NCBI RefSeq assembly: GCF_008329715.1
Contig: NZ_VTSR01000011.1
Location: 248,001 to 312,000 of the forward strand
Direction: 5' to 3'
Source of the DNA: Gimesia chilikensis
Lineage (GTDB): Bacteria; Planctomycetota; Planctomycetia; Planctomycetales; Planctomycetaceae
DNA: 64,000 nt
Shown here: positions 53,657 to 62,113 of the stretch, in pieces
How the letters are laid out: every line of letters begins with the position of its first letter
How positions within the stretch are numbered: position 1 is the stretch's first letter
Notes under the pieces: model-generated
Database searches by the model: none
What the model saw: the letters and a program-made list of their open reading frames with translations, nothing else
What the model was told of the DNA's origin: nothing
Program-made: the position numbers and the translations under genes

Positions 53657-54332
53657 ATCCTGATCCTAAAACTGAATCTTAAGGTTCCCGAAGCAAAAAG
53701 CCTGCATTTCAACGCTGGTCGAGACTGGAGAGTCTGACATATATAAATATAGACACTTCAGTGCCTCATATCTAACGCCCGGTTCACACTACTCACAAGC
53801 AATTTCTGAAGTGGAACAAACCTTTTTCACGGGCTGGTTCAGAACATAACGACATGTTGAACTCCCGCAGCAGGGCATTACAACCGGAATACTTTACCCA
53901 GATTATCCTGTTTTCGATATTTGAGACGATTTCCAGCCCCCCTGCCAATCAATGCCTGACCGTAAGTCATGTTCTATTTTCCAATTATGGCCTGTTCTGA
54001 TTCTACGCATGTTATACTTCAAATATTTGACCGTCTCTTATAACAGGGTATGTTTTTACGGCTCCGGGCTACTGGACCGATTACTCACTTTGTCCGTTTC
54101 TTTTCCGCAACATGCCAAAAAAAAGAGATTTACGACAAATTGTCTTTTTGCATTCGCCCTTCCCCCCGAATAAAATCAGGGTATGTAAGATTGTCCACAC
54201 AGTGAAAATCGCGTGGGGAACCAGCAAAAAACCATAGTTTACGTCAAACATACCGTATAATTTCTGAAAGAGTCTCATTTCAGAAATGGAAAACGGAAAT
54301 CCATCGATCGATCAAACAGGTAAGTTAACTCT
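53657..54332. other. long divergent intergenic region in the export locus
   Basis: This 676-base region has no convincing gene; it is AT-rich with homopolymer runs. It separates the leftward adaptor operon from the rightward GAF-HlyD gene, so it should hold both promoters. The only strong elements I see are a perfect TATAAT (54256-54261) and an inverted repeat immediately after it. The left part has a TATATA-rich stretch at 53739-53752 that could be the other promoter. A 73-codon open frame at 53952 is unsupported. Confidence 0.5.
54256..54286 (+). promoter_or_regulatory. -10 element with operator-like inverted repeat for the GAF-HlyD gene
   Basis: TATAAT (54256-54261) has no good -35. It is directly followed by TTTCTGAAA (54261-54269) and TTTCAGAAA (54278-54286), a perfect 9-base inverted repeat with an 8-base gap. 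The expected transcription start is near 54268. The repeat therefore overlaps it, as an operator or an RNA hairpin would. Confidence 0.45.
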
Positions 54333-56354
54333 ATGACCAGCACTCAATCGCCCACTCAGACCCGTGAACGCGTCATTCGTATTGCGCGGGAAATCGAAGA
54401 GTTTGCTCATTCCAACGTCGCCCCCGAGACATTCTTCCGTGAATTTCTCAGACGCGTGGTAGCCGGACTGGGAGCAACGGCAGGTGCTGCCTGGTTAATC
54501 GATGAAAGCGGTCGGTTGACGATCAAAAGTGAAGTCAATCTGGCAGACACCGGTTTCTACGAAGAACCAGAGGCGATTCTGAAGAACCAGCGTCTGCTCT
54601 CTGATGTCGTTTCCACGGCTGAAGCGCGCATCTTTACCGCCGACGGTGAGAGCGATGTCCACCTCCCCACCGATAACCTGATTGTGGTGGCAGCGTTGAC
54701 GATTCGCAAAAAACCGGTCGGTGTCATCGAAATCTTCCAGCGGTCGAATGCTCCTAAACAGGCTCACTCAGGTTACCTGCAGTTTGTCGAGCAGATGTCG
54801 GGCTATGCCTCGCATTATCTGACAGAGCGCGACAAAGCCAATCAGTCGGATGCATCCCTCGAAGTCTGGGAAGAAGTCGACCAGTTCGTCCAACAGCTGC
54901 ACCGCAGCCTGGATTTGTCTGAAGTCGCGGCGACCGTCGTGAATGATGGTCGTCAGCTCCTGAATGCTGACCGCGTCAGCCTGGCGATGCAGTACGGCAG
55001 AAAAACAGTCATCGAAGCAATCAACGGACAGGACAAAGTCAACAAGCGGGCCAACACGGTCCGACTGCTCTCCAAGCTCTCCAACAAAGTTCTGGCAATG
55101 CGTGAGGCCTTTATCTACTCAGGGTCGGTCGATGCGATTCCCCCGCAGATTGAAGAGCCCCTGGCCGACTACCTGCAGGAAAGCGGAACCCGCATGATCA
55201 TGATCGTGCCGCTTTTCGAACCGGAAAAAATTGTCAAAAATGATGACGAAGCCCTGGGGCGTACCAGCGATAAACCTCGCAAACTGATTGGCGGTCTGAT
55301 CGTTGAACAGATCACCGACAGCCAGCCGCGACCTCATCTGGAAAGCCGCGCTGATCTGCTGTCGGGGCACATCGCCAGCGGGATTGCCAATTCCCGCAAC
55401 TACGAGAGCATTTTCCTGATGCCGCTCTGGCGGATGGTCGGACGCATCTTTGCTTCGCTGCGTGGTAAAACTCTCGTCAAAACCCTGGTCGTGATCGCAC
55501 TGCTTGTCGCTGCCGGCGTGACACTGGCGATGGTTCCCTATGATTATCGAGTCAACTGTGACGGTCGACTGATGCCGACCATTCAGCGGGAAGTCTTTAC
55601 CAACTGGGAAGGCGAAGTCGTCAAGATTCATGTAGAGAGTGGACAGCAGGTGAAAAAAGGTGACCTGCTGGTGGAAATCCGCAACGAAGACCTGAAAGCC
55701 CAGGCCGTAGATGCGGAAAACAAACTGAACGAACTCCGCCTGTCGATGCTGGCAGTGAATGCCCAGCTTCAATCGGACTCCAACAATAAACGCCCGGTGG
55801 AAGATATCATCAATCTCCGTGGTAAATTATTTGAAACACGCACCCAGATCGCAGGTACCGAACGGCATCTGGAGATTCTGAACGAGCGACTCGACAAACT
55901 GAATGTGCGGGCTCCCATCGATGGCGTTGTCACCACATTCCAGGTGGAACAGCTGCTGATTAACCGTCCGGTGCAGCGGGGTGAACTGCTGATGGAGATC
56001 ATGGATCCCAACGGTCCCTGGCAGCTGGAACTGGACGTGGAAGAAAAACGGATGGGGCACATCCTCCGAGCGGCTGAGAAGAAGGGCGATATCGAGTTGC
56101 CCGTCGAATTCATTCTGGCAACGTCCAACGAACTGACCTACGAAGGGGAAGTCACCGAAATCTCAACACGGGCCAATCACGCCGAAGAGGTAGGGTCGAT
56201 TGTGGAAACCTATGCCACATTTGATGAAGAAGCACTGCCGATGCTGCGAATTGGTGCTGAAGTGAGTGCCAAGATCGACTGCGGTGAACGCAGCCTGTTC
56301 TATGTGCTGTTCGGTGATGTGGTGGAAACCGCCCGTCGTTACTTCTGGTTCTAA
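54333..56354 (+). CDS. GAF-domain / HlyD-family membrane protein
   Basis: The 673-residue protein has two GAF-like regions at about residues 15-165 (VVAGLGATAGAAWLIDE, PVGVIEIFQR) and 175-350 (LLNADRVSLAMQYGRKTVIEAI, KLIGGLIVEQ). A transmembrane helix is at about 380-402 (LVVIALLVAAGVTLAMV). A HlyD adaptor domain follows from about 405 with NWEGEVVKIHVESGQQVKKGDLL and LNVRAPIDGVVTTFQVEQLL. GAF folds bind small ligands or mediate dimerization inside the cell, so a cytoplasmic sensor linked to a periplasmic adaptor is implied. The fusion is uncommon outside planctomycetes as far as I know. It diverges from the other two HlyD genes and is followed by a bidirectional terminator. Confidence 0.87.
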   Translation: MTSTQSPTQTRERVIRIAREIEEFAHSNVAPETFFREFLRRVVAGLGATAGAAWLIDESGRLTIKSEVNLADTGFYEEPEAILKNQRLLSDVVSTAEARIFTADGESDVHLPTDNLIVVAALTIRKKPVGVIEIFQRSNAPKQAHSGYLQFVEQMSGYASHYLTERDKANQSDASLEVWEEVDQFVQQLHRSLDLSEVAATVVNDGRQLLNADRVSLAMQYGRKTVIEAINGQDKVNKRANTVRLLSKLSNKVLAMREAFIYSGSVDAIPPQIEEPLADYLQESGTRMIMIVPLFEPEKIVKNDDEALGRTSDKPRKLIGGLIVEQITDSQPRPHLESRADLLSGHIASGIANSRNYESIFLMPLWRMVGRIFASLRGKTLVKTLVVIALLVAAGVTLAMVPYDYRVNCDGRLMPTIQREVFTNWEGEVVKIHVESGQQVKKGDLLVEIRNEDLKAQAVDAENKLNELRLSMLAVNAQLQSDSNNKRPVEDIINLRGKLFETRTQIAGTERHLEILNERLDKLNVRAPIDGVVTTFQVEQLLINRPVQRGELLMEIMDPNGPWQLELDVEEKRMGHILRAAEKKGDIELPVEFILATSNELTYEGEVTEISTRANHAEEVGSIVETYATFDEEALPMLRIGAEVSAKIDCGERSLFYVLFGDVVETARRYFWF

Positions 56355-56378
56355 CAGCCGATCGACAATACTGAAAAC

Positions 56379-56417
56379 AAAAAACGCCCCTGGATTAAAT
56401 TCCAGGGGCGTTTTTTT
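56379..56417. terminator. bidirectional terminator after the GAF-HlyD gene
   Basis: A run of A followed by ACGCCCCTGGA (to 56394) pairs with TCCAGGGGCGT (56401-56411) around TTAAAT, with a T-run at 56411-56417. It serves convergent genes on both strands. Confidence 0.92.
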
Positions 56418-56436
56418 ATCGATTTACAGACCGCGA

Positions 56437-57069
56437 CTATTCTTTGTCAGCAGGTTTGTCTTCGGTCTTTTTCGGTTCTTCTTTTTTGGCTTCCTCTTTC
56501 TTCGGCTCTTTTTCATGTGCATGATCGTGATCATGATCGCCGTGCTCATGGCCGTGACCATCGTGCTTCAGGTCAACATGAAAATGATTTTCGCCGATAT
56601 CAAGGTGGAAGTGCCCATTCAGATCGGATTCTTTTTTGATCGATTCCGGAATGGCTTTCCCTTCGGCTACGAAACGGGAGGACTTGCCGTCCTTTTCCCC
56701 TTCCAGAGGCTTGGCAGCCAGCGGAATTTCGTGTTCTTTGTCGCCAACTTCCATATCAAAGTCGATGGACTCGGCAGCGATCGGAACAGCAGCTTTGGCA
56801 TCAGGACCGAGAATGAAGGCGGTCAGCGTGCGTTTATCGCCGTCAAAGACGACTTCCACGTGGTACTGTTCTTCACCCACTTCCAGCAGATGACCGCCGT
56901 TGGGGCCATGGGCGTGTTCGTGATCGTGTCCATGGTCATGTTCTGCTTCCGCGGAAGCCTGGGAGTCTTTTTCATCGAATGTACGGGTTTCATCCTGTCC
57001 GGCACAACCGGTAAACAGGGCGAGTGCCCCGCTGCAACAGACGACAGCCAATAAATTATTAATCCGCAT
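56437..57069 (-). CDS. His-rich lipoprotein-like metal-binding protein
   Basis: The start at 57069 (MRINNLLAVVCCSGALALFTGC) fits AAGGA six bases upstream; the frame reaches 57099. The Cys in LFTGC is a plausible lipidation site. Two His/Asp clusters flank a beta-rich core: EHDHGHDHEHAHGPNGGH near residue 45 and HGHEHGDHDHDHAHE near 180, and the core also has HFHLDIGENHFHVDL. The C-terminus is a Lys/Glu-rich tail. The 210-residue protein probably binds zinc, nickel or copper outside the inner membrane. It does not belong to a named family that I can identify. It converges on the GAF-HlyD gene; the POT transporter gene lies upstream of its promoter side by about 130 bases in tandem. Confidence 0.78.
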   Translation of the reverse strand: MRINNLLAVVCCSGALALFTGCAGQDETRTFDEKDSQASAEAEHDHGHDHEHAHGPNGGHLLEVGEEQYHVEVVFDGDKRTLTAFILGPDAKAAVPIAAESIDFDMEVGDKEHEIPLAAKPLEGEKDGKSSRFVAEGKAIPESIKKESDLNGHFHLDIGENHFHVDLKHDGHGHEHGDHDHDHAHEKEPKKEEAKKEEPKKTEDKPADKE

Positions 57070-57202
57070 TTTCATTCCTTCCCGAATTATATGAAACAAA
57101 GTGTTTTGATAGCGATTTTAATTCGCCCTGTCGATTACATATGCAAATCATATGCAGAATGAACCATAAAGAAAAGCGATCTGCTGAAGTTTCACACAGA
57201 GA

Positions 57203-58591
57203 TCACTGAATCCCCTCTTCCTCAGCCTGCGCCTCATCGATAGCATCATCCTGAATATATGTTTTTCCTTTATAACGCTGCGCGACGAACACAAACAGTA
57301 CCGCGGCCACCAGCATCAGTCCGGAAAAGAACCAGAAGTATCTGGCGCCTTCCAGGTATGAGCTCTGCTCATCAACCATAATGACTTCATTCACACCCGC
57401 AGTCAGCAGATTCCCCACCGTCATGGAAAGAAAGAAGAGTGACATGATGAATGACTTCATCGATTTGGGAGCCTGAGTATAGGAAAATTCAAGGCAGGTA
57501 ATCGAAACCATGACTTCTGCAGAAGTCAAAACCAGATAGGGAATCGCCTGCCAGAGTATGTGAGGAGGGTTATCAGGAGCATGGATGATCCATGATTCAA
57601 GCAGGGCGCTGATGGCAAACGAGGCGGCTGCCAGAAAGAAACCGATGGAGATTTTCCGCAGGGGCGTGAGTGGAAAGACTTTGTCGATCAAGGGGTAAAT
57701 CACATACGTAAACGTCGGCACCAGGATTAAAATAAACAGGGGATTGAGTGCCTGTATTTCGGCCGCTCCCAGCTCATAGCTACCAATCATGTGTTTCATC
57801 TTTGTTCCCTGGAGCACCCAGGAAGATCCCGTCTGATCGAAGAGCGACCAGAAGACGGGGAGAAACACATAATAGAGTACCGACAGATTCAACAGCGCCT
57901 GCAGTCCTTCCTTACCAAATGTTTCCGAGCGAAACTTCTCCCAGCCCGAAGCGGGAATGTGCACAAATTCATTGCGTCCCAGCCAGAACAGGATGGTGGC
58001 GATCAGCATCAAGATACCCGGCAGTCCAAACGCGTAATGAGGTCCATAGTTCTTAAGGATCACCGGAATCAATAAGGAAGCGACAAAGGCCCCCATGTTG
58101 ATCGACAGATAGAACCAGCCAAAGACCCGGCTGAGCAGATGCTGATTTTTCTTGCCGAACTGATCTCCCACATGGGCAGAGACACAGGGCTTGATCCCCC
58201 CAGCGCCAATGGCGATCAAAGTCAGGCCGACCAGCAGCCCCGTTCGCGTTTCATCAATGGCCAGCGCCAAGTGGCCGAAACAGTAGACGATCGACAGAGT
58301 CAGAATCGTCCGATATTTGCCCCAGAACACATCGGAGATAATGGACCCCAGGAGTGGGAAGAAGTAGACGGCAGCCACAAACAGATGAAAGTATTTCGTC
58401 GCCTGTTCATCGCTCATGTAATCTTTCATGCCCTCTGCATTGAGCAGATACTGTGTCATGAAGATTACGAGTATGCCCCGCATCCCATAATAACTGAAGC
58501 GTTCGGCCGCTTCGTTGCCAACAATATAGGGAATCCCGTTCGGCATTTTGGTGGAAGGGACAGGAGCAGTCTTATAAGTTGGCGATGTCAT
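57203..58591 (-). CDS. POT-family peptide transporter
   Basis: The 462-residue protein is a 12-helix-type MFS member with the POT signature NEAAERFSYYGMRGIL at about 26-40 (ExxERFxYYG). It has GSIISDVFWGKYRTILTLSI, IKPCVSAHVGDQFG and WFYLSINMGAFVASLL. It takes up di- and tripeptides with protons in the inner membrane. The protein is a little short versus typical POT members of 480-500. It lies 38 bases downstream of the split-SbcC C-half gene on the same strand and may be co-transcribed with it, though a biological link is not evident. The C-terminus ends in acidic residues. Confidence 0.92.
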   Translation of the reverse strand: MTSPTYKTAPVPSTKMPNGIPYIVGNEAAERFSYYGMRGILVIFMTQYLLNAEGMKDYMSDEQATKYFHLFVAAVYFFPLLGSIISDVFWGKYRTILTLSIVYCFGHLALAIDETRTGLLVGLTLIAIGAGGIKPCVSAHVGDQFGKKNQHLLSRVFGWFYLSINMGAFVASLLIPVILKNYGPHYAFGLPGILMLIATILFWLGRNEFVHIPASGWEKFRSETFGKEGLQALLNLSVLYYVFLPVFWSLFDQTGSSWVLQGTKMKHMIGSYELGAAEIQALNPLFILILVPTFTYVIYPLIDKVFPLTPLRKISIGFFLAAASFAISALLESWIIHAPDNPPHILWQAIPYLVLTSAEVMVSITCLEFSYTQAPKSMKSFIMSLFFLSMTVGNLLTAGVNEVIMVDEQSSYLEGARYFWFFSGLMLVAAVLFVFVAQRYKGKTYIQDDAIDEAQAEEEGIQ

Positions 58592-58629
58592 CAGTTGGTC
58601 TGGTCCTTCAATGGTGTCTCGACTTCGGT

Positions 58630-59331
58630 TCAGGTTGATTCTTGCTGCTGCCGATCCGTTTCCACGCGTTCTACCTTTACCCCTTCGGGAGAGGGAGTGA
58701 ATTGGAAAATGGTGTCAGCATAACGTTCAAACATTACCGGATCGTGGTGACTGATCATGATAATCTGGAAGCCGAGTGCCTGCCCCGCCTCATGAATAAT
58801 TTTCACTAACCGTGGTACCAGATCGGGACGGAGCCAGCAATCCTGTTCGTCCAGAACAAGTACCCGCCGGTGTTCTGTTTCATCCAGCGTCATGAGCGCA
58901 AACATCCGCAGGCCGACCGAGAGGATGTTGGCCACCGAGCCCCCCTGCCCCCGCATAATGTCTTCCGTATTGCCTTCCCGTTCGATCTGAAATTCGACCG
59001 TGGCGGCGTTGCGTTTCCATTCAGCGACCGCCTTGAGCTTGAGCGGCTGTTCCAGAACTTCCTGGAGGGCGATCGTCAGTTTCTCCTGAATCATCTGCAG
59101 TTCCTGCTCGAACAGCTGACCGCTTAAGGTCTCCAGGGCTTCGGTGACCTGCTCAGAGATCCCCAGGTACTGTTCCGTTTCCTGCAATTGTTGTTTGAGC
59201 TGGGCCTGGTCTTTCTCTTTCTGTTCGCGCACCGCGGAGAGCTTCCAACAGCGGCGCTGCAGGCTCATGGGAGACCGCAGTTCCCCGGGCTCGGTCTCGG
59301 AATCAGATTGAGAAGTCATGTCGCTCTGCAT
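58630..59331 (-). CDS. C-terminal half of a split SbcC/Rad50-type ATPase
   Basis: The 233-residue protein starts with a coiled-coil segment (about 30-100). It has the ABC-type signature region RGQGGSVANILSVGLRMF (127-144), Walker B VLVLDEQD with Asp161 and Glu162, and the H-loop IMISHHDP (191-198). It has no Walker A. These are the elements of the C-terminal lobe of an SMC/Rad50 ATPase head. The missing N-lobe with Walker A is encoded at 60587-61930 in the same operon. The halves presumably assemble into a working ATPase head. It ends 38 bases before the POT gene. A gap of 23 bases separates it from the coiled-coil gene upstream. Confidence 0.82.
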   Translation of the reverse strand: MQSDMTSQSDSETEPGELRSPMSLQRRCWKLSAVREQKEKDQAQLKQQLQETEQYLGISEQVTEALETLSGQLFEQELQMIQEKLTIALQEVLEQPLKLKAVAEWKRNAATVEFQIEREGNTEDIMRGQGGSVANILSVGLRMFALMTLDETEHRRVLVLDEQDCWLRPDLVPRLVKIIHEAGQALGFQIIMISHHDPVMFERYADTIFQFTPSPEGVKVERVETDRQQQEST

Positions 59332-59354
59332 GGCTCACTTTCCATTCGGCCGGT

Positions 59355-59660
59355 TCAGGAAGCGTCTGCTGACTGATGTGCGGTTTCAATTTGGGAGAGT
59401 TCGGTTTCGATCTTCGCGAGACTCTGATGATACTCGGCCCGCTTACGGGCATTCTCATCCTTGATCTGCTGCAGCTTTGCTTTCAACTCTTCCAGTTGAT
59501 CGGTGCCATACTCCTCCTGCGCCTGTTGCTTGAGCTCGTTCAGATTCTGCTCCGCATTCACCAGGTCGCGTTCGGATTCAATTTTGCGTTTATTCAGTTT
59601 CTGAAACTGTTCCGTCAAAGCTTCGATATCGGGAACTGCTCCCTGCTGGTCATTCGTCAT
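59355..59660 (-). CDS. small coiled-coil protein of the split SbcC operon
   Basis: The start at 59660 overlaps the end of the phosphoesterase gene by 11 bases (ATGACG then TGA); an alternative ATG is at 59675. The roughly 100-residue product is almost wholly charged heptad-like helix (LNKRKIESERDLVNAEQNLNEL, then LQQIKDENARKRAEYHQSLAKIETEL). There is no enzymatic motif. Its position between the nuclease and C-half genes suggests that it acts as part of the coiled-coil arm or links the two ATPase halves. This is inference; it is not a named family that I know. Confidence 0.72.
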   Translation of the reverse strand: MTNDQQGAVPDIEALTEQFQKLNKRKIESERDLVNAEQNLNELKQQAQEEYGTDQLEELKAKLQQIKDENARKRAEYHQSLAKIETELSQIETAHQSADAS

Positions 59661-60597
59661 CGCGGGAAACCTCATCTGCTAATTTCTGTATTTCTGCTGC
59701 CACGGTAGTTTCAAACTGGGGCAGATTTTTTTCCAGGAACAGTTTCAGCCCTGCTCCCGTATCCGTTCTCCGAGACTGTAATTCGGCCAGCCCCGAAATA
59801 AAAGCGGACGGCACGCCTTCCTCGGTTTCGTCTTCCATTTCCGGATGAAAGACTTCATCAAAGGCGGCATGGGGGATTTCCACCTGGGAACGTCGCCAGC
59901 CGTCTGCGGTCGCTTCGAGTTTCAGGACAGAAGGAATATGCGCCCGGGTCGCATCGCTGCGCGAACGCCGGATGATATTCCCCGGAGTCACCCAGGTCGT
60001 CTGCCCTTTCTGCACGTCTTCGAGCCGACGATGAATGTGGCCGTTGACGACATATTCCACGCCTGTAATTTCATAGGGACGCAGGTGCCCCTGTTCCTCG
60101 TAGCCGGGAACGAGCAGATCGTGGTGGGTCACCCAGACGATCAGCGGCGAATCGGTTTCGTGCTCAAAGGCGTCTGCCTTGGGAAGTTTGTGTCCCCAGG
60201 AAGTGCCTCCCACAATCACGGAACGGCCTGCCATGGTGCCTCGCCAGGGATTTTCGGTTGAGAGCAGACGATAGCGGCCCGCCTGGATGAGGATGCTGAG
60301 CGTGTCGTGTTCGTTCAACTGGTTTTCACGGCAGTCATGATTACCGTAAATGCCGTACACAGGAGTTTCGAATAAGGTCAGCAGTTCACACAGCAGCCAG
60401 TTCTGATTGTCGCGGGGAACATGAAACAGGTCACCCAGGATCACGGGAAGTAAGCTTTGTTCCTGCGCCGTCTGCAGACACCACTTGATTTTCTCCAGCA
60501 CGACGCGGGGATAATCGTCCCTGCGAAAGCCGGGAACCCGCCCTTCCACGTGGGGATCGCCGATCAGGAGCACACCTTGATATTCTTCAGGCGTCAT
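59650..60597 (-). CDS. SbcD/Mre11-like metallophosphoesterase
   Basis: The 315-residue protein has a full calcineurin-like phosphoesterase metal site: GDPH (13-16), GDLFH (55-59), GNHD (85-88), THHD (157-160) and NGHIH (185-189). Metal-bound phosphoesterases of this arrangement include SbcD and Mre11, which cut DNA with a Rad50-type partner. The C-terminal region (about 230-315) is helical and acidic. The ATG overlaps the stop of the upstream ATPase gene by 11 bases. Its nuclease role is inferred from context, since generic phosphoesterases share these motifs. Confidence 0.85.
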   Translation of the reverse strand: MTPEEYQGVLLIGDPHVEGRVPGFRRDDYPRVVLEKIKWCLQTAQEQSLLPVILGDLFHVPRDNQNWLLCELLTLFETPVYGIYGNHDCRENQLNEHDTLSILIQAGRYRLLSTENPWRGTMAGRSVIVGGTSWGHKLPKADAFEHETDSPLIVWVTHHDLLVPGYEEQGHLRPYEITGVEYVVNGHIHRRLEDVQKGQTTWVTPGNIIRRSRSDATRAHIPSVLKLEATADGWRRSQVEIPHAAFDEVFHPEMEDETEEGVPSAFISGLAELQSRRTDTGAGLKLFLEKNLPQFETTVAAEIQKLADEVSRDDE

Positions 60598-61930
60598 GTG
60601 TGTGCCCCTTCAATCCGGTTTCGGCTGACTGAATGAAGCGATCCGGCTCCAGTTCTCCGCCACACGTGGGGCACGTGGGATTCTCTTCCACCCAGTGGAG
60701 CAGTTCGACGCGGGCCTGTTCGTATTCGGCTTTGACTTCAGCGTGTCTCTGCTTCCGCTCCAGAAACTGTGTCTCCGCGGCAGTCCACTGCTGACAGAAC
60801 TGCGCGAGCTTCGCACCATCGACCAGTTCCGGTGGAGAAACGCATTCTGCGAGGATCTCGGCTTCTCTCCGATCCCGTTGCGTGCGGGCTTCTGCGGCCG
60901 TCAATCTGGCGATCAGCTTCTCCAGACTTTCAGGGTCGGTCAGCTGGGGAGGATCTTCCAGCGGTTCCAGGCAATTCTGTGTCGCCTGTGACTGCTGGCA
61001 GATGCGATCCTGCAGTTGATAATCTCTGATCAGAGCAGCGAGTGCCGATTCATTTTGCAGCGCAGGGGGATCGCTTAATGTCTCCAATGCGGAGACAGTC
61101 GTCTGTGAGCGCTGCAGCCCGCTTTGAATCGTCTGCCAGCGCTGGACCAGTGCTGCGAGGGGGCGTTCCGGTTCCTGCTCCAGCGGTCCGGGTAGTACCT
61201 GCAGACAGGCAACCCGGCGGGAACAGAGGGCGACACGGGTTTCCGCTTTCGTGAGTTCCGAAATCAGCGTTTCCAGCTGCTGAATCTGCTGCGTTTCGGC
61301 CTGGAGTGCCTGATATTGTGTTTCGAGGGTCTCGAGTTCGGATTCCAGATCGGGAACGGGCTCCAGCAGTTTCAGTGTGGCCTCGTTCTGTTTCTGCTCG
61401 GTCTGTTGTCGCTGATAGTCCTGCTGGGCCACTTTGACTTTGCTGCGGTGCCGCTTCTGCATCTCGATCAGCACGGAGGCATCCGAGGAGGAGGCAAAGA
61501 AGCGGGCGGCCCGACTGCCCCGATCGCCCAGCAGAAAGATGGGCGATTTCTGCTCGCCGAAATGGACATCGAATTCATCGCTGTCCCCCGACTTGACTTT
61601 CGCCAGTCTTAATACTTCCGGGAGGATATCGGGGACATTGTTTCTGAGACGATGGAAATCCTGCCCGTCAATCGTATAACTGACGACCTTCTTTTTACGT
61701 TTCCATTCGATGACGTGGCCGTCGTCGGTTTCCACGATCACGCGGCACTCTTTGGCACCGTGCCTGACCATGTAATCGCCCGAGGTATTTTCCGCCAGTA
61801 CCTGCAGGGCAGAGACGAACGCCGACTTACCGCAGTTATTGGGCCCCGTCAGCACGGTGAGTCCGGGCGACAGCTCAATCTCGGTAAACGCGTGGCTCAT
61901 AAAGTTATGTAGTGTAATCCGTTTCAACAT
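60587..61930 (-). CDS. N-terminal half of a split SbcC/Rad50-type ATPase with zinc hook
   Basis: The 447-residue protein begins LKRITLHNFMSHAFTEIEL and has Walker A GPNNCGKSA (29-37), where the usual GxNGxGKS has Cys. The Q-loop region is FGEQKSPIFLL (Gln127). A long Gln/Leu/Glu-rich coiled coil runs about 160-405. It ends with a Rad50-type zinc hook CPTC (420-423), then only 24 further residues. A normal Rad50/SbcC would continue from the hook back through a second coil to the signature and Walker B, but this polypeptide stops. The missing half is encoded at 58630-59331. There is no frameshift here; the reading frame ends in a stop that overlaps the next start codon, so the split looks natural. 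Confidence 0.87.
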   Translation of the reverse strand: MLKRITLHNFMSHAFTEIELSPGLTVLTGPNNCGKSAFVSALQVLAENTSGDYMVRHGAKECRVIVETDDGHVIEWKRKKKVVSYTIDGQDFHRLRNNVPDILPEVLRLAKVKSGDSDEFDVHFGEQKSPIFLLGDRGSRAARFFASSSDASVLIEMQKRHRSKVKVAQQDYQRQQTEQKQNEATLKLLEPVPDLESELETLETQYQALQAETQQIQQLETLISELTKAETRVALCSRRVACLQVLPGPLEQEPERPLAALVQRWQTIQSGLQRSQTTVSALETLSDPPALQNESALAALIRDYQLQDRICQQSQATQNCLEPLEDPPQLTDPESLEKLIARLTAAEARTQRDRREAEILAECVSPPELVDGAKLAQFCQQWTAAETQFLERKQRHAEVKAEYEQARVELLHWVEENPTCPTCGGELEPDRFIQSAETGLKGHTHDA

Positions 61931-62113
61931 GCCTCAAAGTATAATCATTTCGGTTCGCGAATCACAGGATTGACGCCCCCGGTATTTCAGATCGCCGCCG
62001 AAACAGAGGCTTGCGTTCCGCCGTTGATTCGGGTCAAATAACTTCAAAGCCCGGTGAGGGATGGACTGCCCGTCTCCCGCCCTGTTCTCCTGATATTTCA
62101 GATAGGATTGCCC

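Noticed and set aside
53952-54173. Small open frame in the 676-base gap
   Set aside because: It has no ribosome-binding site and an unbiased product of mixed composition, and it lies in AT-rich sequence expected to hold promoters.
60587-61930. A frameshifted single SbcC gene
   Set aside because: The N-half ends in a stop that overlaps the next start, and the C-half is over 1.2 kb away after two other genes. This is a natural split and not a single-base error.
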